From Ferrithrix thermotolerans DSM 19514 (GTDB taxonomy: Bacteria; Actinomycetota; Acidimicrobiia; Acidimicrobiales; Ilumatobacteraceae): DNA of 53,416 nt. The DNA lies in assembly GCA_945861025.1 (NCBI GenBank), contig CAMASN010000017.1:1-53416 (forward strand), in the 5' to 3' direction. The notes beneath the pieces are model-generated. The model saw only the letters and a list, made by a program, of their open reading frames with translations. It was not told where the DNA came from and did not search any database. Position 1 is the stretch's first letter; every line of letters begins with the position of its first letter. Positions 43,183 through 52,474 of this stretch are shown one piece after another. The translations under genes were made by a program, and so were the position numbers.

Positions 43183-44009
43183 TTTTTGGCAGCCGCTGTG
43201 ATGACCGTGAGGCGACCCCATGCGTGAACATCGAGTTCTTCGGCTCGTGCAGTGGGGGCGATGCCGGCTTGTTCGAACTGTTCGGGAGTGACTAGACCGC
43301 CAAGCGTGCCGCGCAGCATTTTGCGTCGGTGGGCGAACCCGGCTTTGACGAGAGTGAACAGCGCTGTGGGATCGATGTCGGCAACCGCAGGTGTGGGCCG
43401 CCGGGTGATCTCGACCAGAGCGCTCTCTACCTTTGGCTGAGGCACGAACACGGTGGACGGTACGTAGCCCACGATTCGGGCCGTTGCCCAGTAGGCGACC
43501 TTGACCGTGATGGCTCCGTAGGCCGAGGTGCGTGGCGATGCCACGATGCGCTCAGCAACTTCGCGCTGCACCATCACCAACATGCGCGCGATCTCGGGCA
43601 CGGTGTCGAGCAGATCGAGCACCAACGGTGTGCCCACGTTGTAGGGCAGGTTGGCAACGAGTACCCATTGCGTTGAGGCGGCGAGTAGTTCGTGCCACGG
43701 CAACTCTTGTGCGTCGCCTTCGATAACGGTGACGCGCTCGAGGTCGGCGACAACCGAACGCAACACGGGAACGATGCCGTGATCAATCTCGATGGCGGTG
43801 ACGGCGGCGCCGGTTTCGGCGAGGGCGGTGGTGAGCGACCCCAAGCCGGCCCCGATTTCGACCACGTGATCAGTGGGACTCAGCTTGGCCAAACGCGCAA
43901 TTCGGCGCACAGTGTTGGGATCGGCCACAAAGTTCTGGCCGAACTCGCGACGCGGCGCCAAGCCGTGCTGGGTAAGCAGGTCGCTGATATCGCGGCGGGA
44001 CAGGGTCAT
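43179..44009 (-). CDS. rsmA: 16S rRNA dimethyladenosine transferase (A1518/A1519)
   Basis: 276 residues. Seen: RREFGQNFVADPNTVRRI, the SAM site VVEIGAGLGSLTTALAETG, AIEIDHGIVPVLR, the catalytic VANLPYNVGTPLV, and VMVQREVAERIVASP. It dimethylates two adenines near the 3' end of 16S rRNA late in 30S maturation. It lies between the DPBB-type exported protein (10-bp gap) and ispE (overlap), the order seen in mycobacteria. Full length. Confidence 0.97.
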   Translation of the reverse strand: MTLSRRDISDLLTQHGLAPRREFGQNFVADPNTVRRIARLAKLSPTDHVVEIGAGLGSLTTALAETGAAVTAIEIDHGIVPVLRSVVADLERVTVIEGDAQELPWHELLAASTQWVLVANLPYNVGTPLVLDLLDTVPEIARMLVMVQREVAERIVASPRTSAYGAITVKVAYWATARIVGYVPSTVFVPQPKVESALVEITRRPTPAVADIDPTALFTLVKAGFAHRRKMLRGTLGGLVTPEQFEQAGIAPTARAEELDVHAWGRLTVITAAAKK

Positions 44010-44019
44010 CGGGCCGCGG

Positions 44020-44496
44020 CTACCAGGTCAGTCGAACGGGGAGCGGGGCGTCGACGAGTTCGCCGAGTCGGGTGTATAGCTTGGTTGAAACAACGATGAC
44101 CATGGGCGCCAGCAGCGGGTACGGATAGTTGTTCACGCACACCACTGAGTGGCCGTTGTCGCGGTTGGTCACGGTGATCGTGGCGCCCATTGGAGCAGCG
44201 GGCGACGAGCACGAGTCGTCGATGACGCCGATGGTGCGGCTATACGAAGCGCCGCCCTCAACAGTGACGGCTGGGTTCACGGCAGGCACAACGATCTGGA
44301 TGACCGCAGGCTTTGGAGGAGTGGCCGGACCGTCGATGAAGATTGGTCCGTTGGCTCCGAACAGGCCGATGGCGTCATCGGCCGTTTGCGTACCGGTGTC
44401 TTGGAGTGTGTTGTTGCCGGAAGTCGCGGCTATGGGAGCAGTATTGGCCGCTGGGTCGGCGCGTGAGAAAAGCCAGACCAACAAGAACACGGCCAT
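44020..44496 (-). CDS. Anchored RlpA-like double-psi beta-barrel protein
   Basis: 158 residues from the ATG. A CTG at 44550 with AGGAG five bases before it would add 18 residues ending in a basic RRR stretch ahead of the membrane segment, a more normal anchor. The membrane segment is MAVFLLVWLFSRA. A Thr/Pro-rich linker follows and then, from about residue 80, GGASYSRTIGVIDDSCSSPAAPMGATITVTNRDNGHSVV, which resembles the double-psi barrel of RlpA and 3D-domain cell-wall proteins. The usual DRGP motif is replaced by NNYPYP. The site between tatD and rsmA is where mycobacteria carry rpfB and bacilli carry the 3D-domain yabE. A cell-wall role is inferred. Confidence 0.7.
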   Translation of the reverse strand: MAVFLLVWLFSRADPAANTAPIAATSGNNTLQDTGTQTADDAIGLFGANGPIFIDGPATPPKPAVIQIVVPAVNPAVTVEGGASYSRTIGVIDDSCSSPAAPMGATITVTNRDNGHSVVCVNNYPYPLLAPMVIVVSTKLYTRLGELVDAPLPVRLTW

Positions 44497-44602
44497 GGTC
44501 GCCAGGGCGGCGGCAACGAGTCGGCGACGGTCGGTTACGTCGAGTTTCAGCGCGGCTCCTGAGACCTACAAGTGCTGACGCGGTACGACAGCACAGTTGA
44601 GG

Positions 44603-45376
44603 CTACGGAGCGAGTCGGGGGAACGCAAGCCGCGCCGTTGTGGTGGTGGCGGCAGCGATGTTGGCCGCCGTCTCGTCGCGAATGGCGGCAATGTGATGGC
44701 CGATGTACGACACGAACGCTGGTTGGTTGGTCTTGCCCCGGTGTGGCACGGGCGCGAGATAGGGGCTGTCGGTCTCGATGAGCATGCGATCGAGCGGGCA
44801 CAGCAGTGCTGCGGCCTGAACATCGACTGCGGTTTTGAACGTGACGATGCCCGAGAAGCTCAGGAACCCACCAAGGTCGAGGCATGCTCGAGCTTCGTCG
44901 GGACCACCGGTAAAACAGTGGAAGATTGTCTGTTTTGGAACGCCCTCTACCAGCAAGATGTCGAAGGTTTCGGCCCATGCGTCGCGGGTATGGATGACCA
45001 ACGGAAGCGCTAACTGATGCGCGAGTTGTATCTGCTGAGCGAACGCTTCGCGCTGTGTGTCGCGAGGTGAGTGGTCATAGTAGTAATCGAGGCCGCATTC
45101 GCCGACGGCGATGACCTTTGGGTGGTCGAACATCGATGCGATGGTGTCGACACCGTTGATCGCGTCGTGCGGGTGCAGACCGACCGTGGCCCATACGTCG
45201 TCGAACTCGTTGGCCACAGCGATGGCGGCTTGCGACGTGGCCGCATCGCATCCGACGGTGATCATCGTGACCACGCCGGCCTCGCGCGCTGCTGCAACTG
45301 CGGCCGCAGCGCCGCCTGGCATGCGTTCGTCGTGAAGGTGACAGTGGTTGTCGGTCCACTGCAGCGCTGGCGACAT
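44603..45376 (-). CDS. tatD: TatD-family metal-dependent deoxyribonuclease
   Basis: 257 residues in a TIM-barrel metallohydrolase. Metal ligands show in TDNHCHLHD (N-terminal His pair), VIAVGECGLDYYYDHSP (Glu), LPLVIHTRDAW (His), FHCFTGG (His) and MLIETDSPYLAP (Asp). It acts as a 3'-5' DNase or related hydrolase in quality control. The ATG at 45376 follows the metG stop by 5 bp; a longer frame would overlap metG. It is part of the metG-tatD-(wall protein)-rsmA-ispE chain. Confidence 0.95.
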   Translation of the reverse strand: MSPALQWTDNHCHLHDERMPGGAAAAVAAAREAGVVTMITVGCDAATSQAAIAVANEFDDVWATVGLHPHDAINGVDTIASMFDHPKVIAVGECGLDYYYDHSPRDTQREAFAQQIQLAHQLALPLVIHTRDAWAETFDILLVEGVPKQTIFHCFTGGPDEARACLDLGGFLSFSGIVTFKTAVDVQAAALLCPLDRMLIETDSPYLAPVPHRGKTNQPAFVSYIGHHIAAIRDETAANIAAATTTTARLAFPRLAP

Positions 45377-45381
45377 GACAA

Positions 45382-46893
45382 CTAGGCCGGAAGTTGGCGA
45401 CGGGGAAACAGGGGGTCGCCCTTGGTGACCGAAGCGCCGCCTGGGTACTGACCCCATGTTGCCGCTACCGGAATGCGTTGGTCGCCCACTTGGCCGGGCA
45501 TGCCGATGCGCTCCCAAATGACTTGTGCTGTTTGAGGAATGGCGGGTGTGATGAGCACGGCAACAATGCGCAGCGCCTCGAGCGCATCGCCCATCACTCG
45601 GTCTACCGCTTCGCCGGGCTCGGATTTCCATGGCTCGTTGTTTTCGAGGTAGGCGTTGGTGGCGCGAATGAGTGACCATGTGGCCTCAAGCGCTTTGCTG
45701 GGCTGCAGGTTGTCCCACGCAGCGGAGGTGTCTTGCCATGCGGACTCGGCGGCAGTGGCCAGCACGCTGTCGGCAGCAGGCGAGGGGCCGATGCCGCCAC
45801 ACTTTTTGTCGACAACGGTGGCCACGCGGCTGAGCAGATTGCCAAGGTTGTTGGCGAGGTCGCTGTTGTAACGGGTGAGCAGGCCCTCGTAGGTGAAGTC
45901 GCCGTCTTGCCCGAATGAGGTCTCGGCGAGCACGTAGTAACGGAAACCGTCGACACCGATGTCGTCGACCAGATCGAGTGGGTTCACCACGTTGCCCGAT
46001 GTCTTGCTCATCTTCTCGCCGCCCGAGAGCAGCCATCCGCCGATGCCCCAACCCTTGGGTAACTCGATGCCAGCAGACATCAGCATCGCGGGCCAATACA
46101 CACAGTGATGCCGAACGATGTCTTTGCCGATGAGGTGGTAGTCGACCGGCCACCATTCGTTGAAGCGCTCGTCGTCGGTGCCGTAACCAACTGCTGACAT
46201 GTAGTTGGTGAGCGCGTCGAACCACACATAGGCCACGTGCTTGCTGTCCCATGGCAACGGGATGCCCCACGTGAGGCTGGTGCGGCTGACCGAGAAGTCA
46301 CGCAGGCCCGAACGGATCAGGCCCAGCGCCTCGTTGGCGCGAAAGTCGGGAGTCATCGCGCCCGGATGCGATGCGTACCACTCGAGCAGACGGTCCTGAA
46401 ATCGTGACAGGCGAAAGAAGTAGTTCTCCTCTTCGAAGTACTCGACGGGCCGTTTGTGGATTGGGCACAGGTCGTCTTCGAGTTCTTCGTCGGTGAAGTA
46501 CTCCTCGCACGCCACGCAGTACTTGCCGCTGTACACATCGAGCTCGATATCGCCGGCGTCGTAACAGGCCTGCAGCAACTTTGCGACGCCCGCATAGTGG
46601 CGCGGTTCGGTGGTGCGAATGAAGTCGTCGTTGCTGATGTTGAGCTTGACCCACGCCTCTTTGAACTGCGGAGCAATGGTGTCGGCAAACTCGATGGGCG
46701 TGAGCCCAGCGTCGTCGGCGGCCTGCTGGATTTTGAGGCCGTGCTCGTCGGTGCCGGTGAGAAAGTGAACGTTGTCACCCATCAGGCGATGCCAACGCGC
46801 TAGCGCGTCGCCGATGATGGTGGTGTACGCATGCCCCAAGTGAGGCTTTGCGTTCACGTAGTAGATCGGTGTCGTCAGCGAGAAGTTGGCCAC
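45382..46893 (-). CDS. metG: Methionyl-tRNA synthetase
   Basis: 503 residues. Seen: [23 protein letters not shown] with the HIGH-type motif, [13 protein letters not shown], a zinc knuckle (CVACEEYF ... CPIHKRP), and KMSKT in the [14 protein letters not shown] segment. An anticodon-binding helical domain ends the chain, with no C-terminal tRNA-binding (EMAP) extension. It charges initiator and elongator tRNA-Met. First gene of its chain; its divergent neighbour is the thioesterase gene 93 bp away. Confidence 0.98.
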   Translation of the reverse strand: MANFSLTTPIYYVNAKPHLGHAYTTIIGDALARWHRLMGDNVHFLTGTDEHGLKIQQAADDAGLTPIEFADTIAPQFKEAWVKLNISNDDFIRTTEPRHYAGVAKLLQACYDAGDIELDVYSGKYCVACEEYFTDEELEDDLCPIHKRPVEYFEEENYFFRLSRFQDRLLEWYASHPGAMTPDFRANEALGLIRSGLRDFSVSRTSLTWGIPLPWDSKHVAYVWFDALTNYMSAVGYGTDDERFNEWWPVDYHLIGKDIVRHHCVYWPAMLMSAGIELPKGWGIGGWLLSGGEKMSKTSGNVVNPLDLVDDIGVDGFRYYVLAETSFGQDGDFTYEGLLTRYNSDLANNLGNLLSRVATVVDKKCGGIGPSPAADSVLATAAESAWQDTSAAWDNLQPSKALEATWSLIRATNAYLENNEPWKSEPGEAVDRVMGDALEALRIVAVLITPAIPQTAQVIWERIGMPGQVGDQRIPVAATWGQYPGGASVTKGDPLFPRRQLPA

Positions 46894-46986
46894 GGCAACA
46901 GACTACGGGTCGGCCTGCTGCGATGGGTGAGTGATTTGCGTCTGACGTATTGAGGAAATCGAAATGCCGCCCGCGAAGATGAGCGG

Positions 46987-47790
46987 ATGCAATTCGAGTT
47001 TGATCAGGCCACGGCGATGGTGCAGCGCGAGGTCGGCCAGTACGACGCAGATATTCACCCCGGTTGGGATATCAACGGCAACGCCAACGGCGGTTATCTG
47101 TTGGCGCTCGCAGGCAAGGCAATGCGCGATCTGTCGGGTCGGCCAGACCCCATCTCGGTGACTGCTCACTATCTGGCGCCAGGCCCTGCGGGCCCCATCA
47201 CTGTCTCGGCCGACACGATCAAGTCTGGGCGCCAGTTGGTCACGATGAGCGGCTCAATCCAGCGTGGCGACCGCCAATTGTTGCGCCTCATCGGCAGCTT
47301 TGGTGACATTGCCGCGTCAAGCGGCGGGTTCTCGTACAACACGATGGCGCCGCCCGATCTGCCGCCGATCGAGCAGTGCACCAAACATGTGGCGCAGCGC
47401 GAGGGCACCGTCATTGGCTTGGCCGAACGCATCAACGTGTTTTTCCGGCCCGAGCATGCACCGTTTCGTTTTGAGCCGCGACCCGGCGTCGCGCTCAATG
47501 AGGGATGGGCTGCCTTCGCCGATGGCCGTCCGTTCGACACGCTGTCGCTGTTGCTTGTCGTCGATGCGCTGCCGCCGCCGGTGTTCAACATCGACATTCC
47601 AACAGGATGGGTTCCTACGGTTGAGCTCACAGCGCACATTCGTGGCATTCCCGCACCAGGTCCGCTGCGTTGCCGCTTTCACACCGAGATCGTGCAGAAC
47701 GGTTTCATGCAAGAAGATGGCGAGGTCTGGGACAGCGCTGGCCAACTGGTGGCGCAGAGTCGTCAGCTTGCGCTGGTGCCGCGGGGCTGA
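46987..47790 (+). CDS. Acyl-CoA thioesterase-like double-hotdog protein
   Basis: 267 residues. HPGWDINGNANGGYLLALAGKAM, the THTAHYLAP-like VTAHYLAPGPAGP stretch, and the second half with PVFNIDIPTGWVPTVELTAHIRG fit the tandem hotdog thioesterase family (TesB-like). The DINGNANGGYLLA loop fits the helix of the first hotdog. It probably cleaves an acyl-CoA in the cytoplasm; the chain length is unknown. It is alone on its strand, divergent from metG. Its 3' 28 bp overlap the rsmI end in antisense. Confidence 0.82.
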   Translation: MQFEFDQATAMVQREVGQYDADIHPGWDINGNANGGYLLALAGKAMRDLSGRPDPISVTAHYLAPGPAGPITVSADTIKSGRQLVTMSGSIQRGDRQLLRLIGSFGDIAASSGGFSYNTMAPPDLPPIEQCTKHVAQREGTVIGLAERINVFFRPEHAPFRFEPRPGVALNEGWAAFADGRPFDTLSLLLVVDALPPPVFNIDIPTGWVPTVELTAHIRGIPAPGPLRCRFHTEIVQNGFMQEDGEVWDSAGQLVAQSRQLALVPRG

Positions 47791-48617
47791 GCCGACATCG
47801 ACAGGGCAATGTCGTAGACCCGGTTCTTCGGCACGCCGAGGCGCTGGGCCACTGTGGCCACCGCTGACTTGGTGCTCGCGCTGGTAGCCAATTGTTCGGT
47901 GAGCGCAGCGCGGATGTCGTTGTCGTCGGCTTGGGCCGGTGGCTCGGCGCCATCGAGCACGATGACGTATTCGCCTTGGGGTTCACGCGTCGCTACATGC
48001 GTGACCGCTTCGGCCAACGTGCCGCGCCACACCTCTTCGTGCATCTTCGTGAGTTCGCGAGCGAGCACCACTCGGCGATCGTCGCCGCAGATCGCGTGAA
48101 GGTCGTCGATGGTGCGCGCCAGTCTGTGCGGCGCTTCATAGAGCACCACAGTTCGGCGCTCGCCGGTTGCTTCGCGTAATCGTTGCTGGCGTTCGGGCCC
48201 GCGCCGCGGAAGGAAGCCATCGAACACATAACGATGGCAGGGCAACCCCGAGATCACGAGGGCCATCACGTCGGCCGAAGGGCCGGGCACCGCCGACACC
48301 ACATGATGGTGATCGATCGCTGCGCGCACCAGACGTTCGCCCGGATCGCTGATGCCTGGAGTACCTGCATCGGTGACCAACGCAACTGTTTGTCCTGCAG
48401 ACAACAGGTTGAGCACTTCGTCGATGCGCGCCGTTTCGGTGTGTTCGTTAGCAATGGCCATACGCACACCTGAGATGCCGAAATGCGACAGCAACCCACC
48501 GGTGCGGCGAGTGTCTTCGCAACAGATCAGTGCGCTGTTTTGCAGGGCCTCGATGGCGCGCGGCGACATGTCGCCGAGGTTTCCGATAGGCGTTGCAACA
48601 AGAACAAGAGTGCCCAT
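47763..48617 (-). CDS. rsmI: 16S rRNA (cytidine1402-2'-O)-methyltransferase
   Basis: 284 residues of the tetrapyrrole-methylase fold. Seen: LVLVATPIGNLGDMSPRAIEAL, CEDTRRTGGLLSHFGI, VALVTDAGTPGISDPGERLVRAA, VVSAVPGPSADVMALVISGLP and VLYEAPHRLARTIDDL. It methylates C1402 in the decoding centre with SAM. It starts 3 bp after the DUF192 stop, so the two are co-transcribed. The last 28 bp overlap the thioesterase gene. Confidence 0.97.
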   Translation of the reverse strand: MGTLVLVATPIGNLGDMSPRAIEALQNSALICCEDTRRTGGLLSHFGISGVRMAIANEHTETARIDEVLNLLSAGQTVALVTDAGTPGISDPGERLVRAAIDHHHVVSAVPGPSADVMALVISGLPCHRYVFDGFLPRRGPERQQRLREATGERRTVVLYEAPHRLARTIDDLHAICGDDRRVVLARELTKMHEEVWRGTLAEAVTHVATREPQGEYVIVLDGAEPPAQADDNDIRAALTEQLATSASTKSAVATVAQRLGVPKNRVYDIALSMSAQPRGTSAS

Positions 48618-48620
48618 GAG

Positions 48621-48977
48621 CTATCGCACTTCATTGGGGTCGGTGGTGCGGATCTCGATGGGGTCACCCACGCGTAGACCCCATCGTTCGAACGCTCCAG
48701 CGTTGGCCTCGATGACCATTCGTGCACGTGGCACGGGCATGCCGACGCGGTGTCGTTGCAGCGATTCGGTCTTGATGACCACGTTGTCTGAGCCGACGTA
48801 AGCGATGTCGAGAGGGAAGCGCATTCCGATGGTGTGCACCCATCGACATGATGGAATCACGAAGGCTCCCTCGATGGTGTCGCGCCCGATGAGACCCTTG
48901 AGTCGGGTGTGGCGGTCATTGGCAAGTTCGACAGAAGCGAACACTCGTGCCTCGCTCATCAGCCACGCCATACCCAT
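48621..48977 (-). CDS. DUF192 family protein
   Basis: 118 residues. The RLKGLIGRDTIEGAFVIPSCRWVHTIGMRFPLDIAYVGSDNVV block and the RARMVIEANAGAFERWGLRVGD block match DUF192, a small beta-barrel family of unknown function. There is no signal peptide here, although many relatives are exported. Several start choices (MGMAWLMSEAR) lie close together. It precedes rsmI by 3 bp. Confidence 0.88.
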   Translation of the reverse strand: MGMAWLMSEARVFASVELANDRHTRLKGLIGRDTIEGAFVIPSCRWVHTIGMRFPLDIAYVGSDNVVIKTESLQRHRVGMPVPRARMVIEANAGAFERWGLRVGDPIEIRTTDPNEVR

Positions 48978-49013
48978 AGCCTGCCACGGCTGCGGAGCGA
49001 ATGGCGCGAGTGT

Positions 49014-50150
49014 TCAGCGAACCGTGCGGAAGAACTCGCGTATGTCGGTGATGAGCAGATCGGGTTCTTCGAGTGCAGCGAAGTGTCCGCCGCGATCGAA
49101 GCGACTGAATCGGGTCACGTTGTACAGATTGCGCGCCCACGATTCGGGCATGCGCAGGATTTCGCCGGGGAATACAGCGCACGCGGTTGGCACCTCGACG
49201 CGCTCGAACGGTGGGAAGCGGCCTGACTTTTGTGACTCGAAATACAACCGTGTGCTTGAGTTGATGGTCTCGGTCACCCAATACAGAGTGAGGTTGGCGA
49301 GCAACTGGTCGCGGGTGACAGCTGTCTCGACGTCGCCGTCTGGGTGATGGCTCCAGTGATGGAACTTCTCGATGATCCAGCCGGCTAGCCCGGCGGGTGA
49401 GTCGCTGAGGCCGTAGCCCAAGGTCTGCGGGTTCTTGCCCTGGATCTGTTGATACGCGCTGCCTTCGGCAACGAACGCACTGGTGCCGGCCATGTCGGCC
49501 TGCTCGATCTCGGTGAGCGCCGCATCGCCTGGAATGCCGAGCACCATGTTGATGTGTAGGCCCGCCATGTGCTCAGGGTCGACCACGCCAAGTTGCGATG
49601 AGATCATTGACCCCCAGTCGCCGCCTTGTGCGCCGTAGCGCGAGTAGCCGAGGCGGGCCATCAGCACCTTCCATGCTTCGGCAACGCGACGTACATCCCA
49701 ACCTGGCTCGGTGGTGGGGCCGCTCCAGCCGTAGCCGGGGATTGATGGCATCACGATGTGGAACGCGTCGGCAGGATCGCCGCCGTGGTTGCGTGGGTCG
49801 CGCAATGGCTCGATCACATCGAGAAACTCGGCGACCGAGCCGGGCCAGCCGTGGGTCATGACGAGCGGAAAGGCATCTGGCTCGGGTGACGGCGCGTGGA
49901 TCGCGTGCACCTGCTGGCCGTCGATGGTGGTGAGGATGTTCGGCCAGCTATTGAACCGAGCCTCGACTGCACGCCAATCGAAGGTCTTCCACGACTCGCA
50001 CAGATCTTTGAGATACGCGAGGTCGGTGCCATAGCGCCAGTTGGTGCCGGACAACTCGTCGGGCCAGCGGGTGTTGTTGAGGCGCACTCGCAGATCGTCG
50101 AGTACTGCCTGCGGCGTGTTGATGGTGAAAGGGGTAATTGCGTCAGCCAT
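49014..50150 (-). CDS. Epoxide hydrolase (EHN-domain alpha/beta hydrolase)
   Basis: 378 residues. Residues about 1-105 are the N-terminal EHN domain (FTINTPQAVLDDLRVRLNNTRWPDE). The hydrolase core has THGWPGSVAEFLDVI (oxyanion HGWP) and the nucleophile Asp in GGDWGSM. An active-site Tyr is plausible near GYGWSGP and later segments, and the C-terminal RFDRGGHFAALEEPDLL carries the catalytic His. It opens epoxides to diols, as in mammalian microsomal enzymes and bacterial relatives. No signal peptide, so cytoplasmic. It stands alone in a set of same-strand genes; physiological substrate unknown. Confidence 0.93.
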   Translation of the reverse strand: MADAITPFTINTPQAVLDDLRVRLNNTRWPDELSGTNWRYGTDLAYLKDLCESWKTFDWRAVEARFNSWPNILTTIDGQQVHAIHAPSPEPDAFPLVMTHGWPGSVAEFLDVIEPLRDPRNHGGDPADAFHIVMPSIPGYGWSGPTTEPGWDVRRVAEAWKVLMARLGYSRYGAQGGDWGSMISSQLGVVDPEHMAGLHINMVLGIPGDAALTEIEQADMAGTSAFVAEGSAYQQIQGKNPQTLGYGLSDSPAGLAGWIIEKFHHWSHHPDGDVETAVTRDQLLANLTLYWVTETINSSTRLYFESQKSGRFPPFERVEVPTACAVFPGEILRMPESWARNLYNVTRFSRFDRGGHFAALEEPDLLITDIREFFRTVR

Positions 50151-50213
50151 GAGTGCAGTCTGGCCGATGGCGTGGTCTGCGCTGGTGCCGAACGAGAACG
50201 GGCGTGGCTGCGC

Positions 50214-51413
50214 TCAGCCCGATGCCGTTGCGGCCGAATGTTGATCGACGGTCTCGTGTGCGGGCTTGGTGCCCCAATCACGGCCAGCGCAGGCGAGTGC
50301 AATGGCGACGAGTGCCACCATTGCTACGGCGCATGCTGTGTACGCCGCTGCTCTGCCAGAGCTTTCATACAACGACCCAGCGACGATGGCTGCGACACCG
50401 CCCGCGAGCGTCTGTATGCCACCCATCAGTCCTTGCGCGCCAGCCTGCCTGTCGACCGGGGCGACCAGACCAACCGCGACGCCCGACGCCGAGACCGTGA
50501 TGCCGTCGTTCACCGCGTGAAACATGGCCACGCAGAACATCGCAATACCCGATGGTAGGTGGCCGTACGAGAACATCATCGCTGCGCCAATGAGTAGACC
50601 GACGGAGCCAACTTTGAATGGGCCAAGTTGTTGGGCGAGACGACCACCGAATGGTCCGAGCACTGCGAGGGGAATCGCAAACAGGGTGATGCCGAGGTTG
50701 GCAATAAGGTCGCTGGTGTGCAGATCGCTGAGCACCAGCACCCACAATGCGTCGAAGGTGCCAATCATCAAGAACACCGCAGCGCCGAGGCTGATCGAGC
50801 CAACGTACGCGCGTGATCGAAGGAGATCGAAGGCGAAGCGGGTTTTGGGTTGGTCGGCGGTGTTGGTTTCGTTCACGCGTATACGCGTGATTACGGGTAG
50901 GCAGGCGATGCTCGCGATGGCGAGGACTAAGAACGGAGCGGCAATGCCGAATGGCCCGGTGAGTGCTGCAGAGATCGCGGGTCCCGCAGCGAAACCGGCT
51001 ACGTCGGCGGCAAGAATGCGCCCGATGTTCTGGCCGAGATGGTCAGGGTCGGCCAAGATGACGATGCGCCGAATAGCCGGACCGGCCATGCCGGCACCGA
51101 TGCCCATCACGATTCGCGCGAGCATCAACAGCGCAGCGTTGTGGCTGAACGCCATTCCCATGAGCCCAGCAACGTTGAACAACATGCCGAGATACACAAG
51201 TTGCCGAGCGTGACCACGGTCGGCTCGGGGGGCGATGAATACCTGAGCAAAAAACGATGAGAAGAAGCCGACGGCAACAATGAGGCCGAGGGCACTGGCG
51301 CTGATTCCGTAGTTGTCTCGAAAGTCGTCGAGCATGGTGAACATCACGCCGTAGCCAGCGGAGAACAAACCAGACAGCAGCCCGAAGGTGATCAGTAACC
51401 GACGGTGTTGCAC
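50214..51413 (-). CDS. MFS transporter
   Basis: 399 residues with about 12 membrane segments. The cytoplasmic loop FIAPRADRGHARQLVYLG (an A-motif-like loop between segments 2 and 3) and GIGAGMAGPAIRRIVI fit the major facilitator superfamily, in the drug/sugar efflux range. The GTG start (51413) is the first codon before MQHRRLLITFG. The neighbouring DMT transporter is 53 bp upstream on the same strand. Substrate unknown. Confidence 0.85.
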   Translation of the reverse strand: MQHRRLLITFGLLSGLFSAGYGVMFTMLDDFRDNYGISASALGLIVAVGFFSSFFAQVFIAPRADRGHARQLVYLGMLFNVAGLMGMAFSHNAALLMLARIVMGIGAGMAGPAIRRIVILADPDHLGQNIGRILAADVAGFAAGPAISAALTGPFGIAAPFLVLAIASIACLPVITRIRVNETNTADQPKTRFAFDLLRSRAYVGSISLGAAVFLMIGTFDALWVLVLSDLHTSDLIANLGITLFAIPLAVLGPFGGRLAQQLGPFKVGSVGLLIGAAMMFSYGHLPSGIAMFCVAMFHAVNDGITVSASGVAVGLVAPVDRQAGAQGLMGGIQTLAGGVAAIVAGSLYESSGRAAAYTACAVAMVALVAIALACAGRDWGTKPAHETVDQHSAATASG

Positions 51414-51466
51414 GGGTCGGCATTGTAGTGGCGCCTCGGTTCGCCTCGTGTGGAGCGTGTGGCTGG

Positions 51467-52405
51467 TTAGGCGATTGAGCCAGGGCGGGGTTCGGCGATG
51501 TGTTCGTTTGCTGGTCGCGCGTCGAGCACGCCTTTGCCGATGATGGCGGTGAGGATGATCGCTCCGCCAAGCAACGTGGCCGCCTTGGGCTGCTCGTCAA
51601 GAACGAGGAAGACCCACATCGGCACGAACACCGTTTCGGTCTGGGCGAAGATGGTCATTGCTACTGCGGGCACAGTTCGTGATGCGGTGTTGAACAGCAC
51701 GGTGCCAACCACGATGAACACGGCGCCGTGCAGCAAAGCGTATGAGGTATCGCGTGCTGGCGGAAGCAGAGTGTTGCCGTTGCCGAGCGTGACAATGACG
51801 CAGACCACAATCATCAGCAAGGCGTATCCGGGAAGTGCCGGCGACCAGTCGCGTTCGGGATCCGAGCGAACGCACACGGTGTAAACAGCGAAGCCAAACG
51901 CAGAGCCAATTGCCGCCATGTTGCCAGCCATGTTGCCGGCGCTGAGGTCGGACAACACCATCACCGCAAGGCCAACCAGTGCGAGCGCAATTGCTGCGAT
52001 CGTGACCCGAGTGAGCCGTTCGCCCAAAAAGATGCGGGCCAGAATGACTGCGATTAACGGAACGATCGACGAGAGAAATGCAGCGTTGGCGCCGGTGGTG
52101 GTCTTGAGTGCATAGACAAATCCGACCGAGGCCAAGAACAGCGAGGCGCAGCCGAGCAGCATGGGTTTGCCCGACGTAAACGCCTTCGGCAAGGTCCATC
52201 CCTTGCCGAAGGCGAGACCAACGACTTCGACGACCACGATGACGCCGATGGAGCGCCAGATGAGGTACTGCCACGCGTCGGCGTGATGCGAACTCTTGGC
52301 TGTGACTGCTCCGAAGCTCCACGCAAGACCCGCGATGCATGCCATGAGCGACGCTCCCACCGGCACGCGAGTGTGCGTTGAGGGCACGGCGGTAGTTGCG
52401 GTCAC
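51467..52405 (-). CDS. EamA/DMT-family transporter
   Basis: About 312 residues with 10 hydrophobic segments in two EamA repeats (ASLMACIAGLAWSFGAVTAKSS ... and SAFGFAVYTVCVR ...). Conserved parts are ANAAFLSSIVPLIAVILARIFLGERLT and the closing QTETVFVPMWVFLVLDEQPKAATLLGGAIILTAIIG. The GTG at 52405 is preferred to a TTG at 52414: a TATAAA box (52421-52416) lies only 10 nt before the GTG, implying a leaderless or nearly leaderless message. Drug/metabolite exporter of unknown substrate. Confidence 0.85.
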   Translation of the reverse strand: MTATTAVPSTHTRVPVGASLMACIAGLAWSFGAVTAKSSHHADAWQYLIWRSIGVIVVVEVVGLAFGKGWTLPKAFTSGKPMLLGCASLFLASVGFVYALKTTTGANAAFLSSIVPLIAVILARIFLGERLTRVTIAAIALALVGLAVMVLSDLSAGNMAGNMAAIGSAFGFAVYTVCVRSDPERDWSPALPGYALLMIVVCVIVTLGNGNTLLPPARDTSYALLHGAVFIVVGTVLFNTASRTVPAVAMTIFAQTETVFVPMWVFLVLDEQPKAATLLGGAIILTAIIGKGVLDARPANEHIAEPRPGSIA

Positions 52406-52415
52406 GGATACCAAA

Positions 52416-52421
52416 TTTATA
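52416..52421 (-). promoter_or_regulatory. Likely -10 box (TATAAA) of the EamA gene
   Basis: TATAAA ends 10 nt before the GTG start at 52405 with no ribosome-binding sequence between, suggesting leaderless translation. No good -35 is visible. Confidence 0.4.
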
Positions 52422-52474
52422 AGAGGTGAGCCGCGAAAGCGGGATGCCTCAGTGAATGGAATTGGAGAGAGCGA

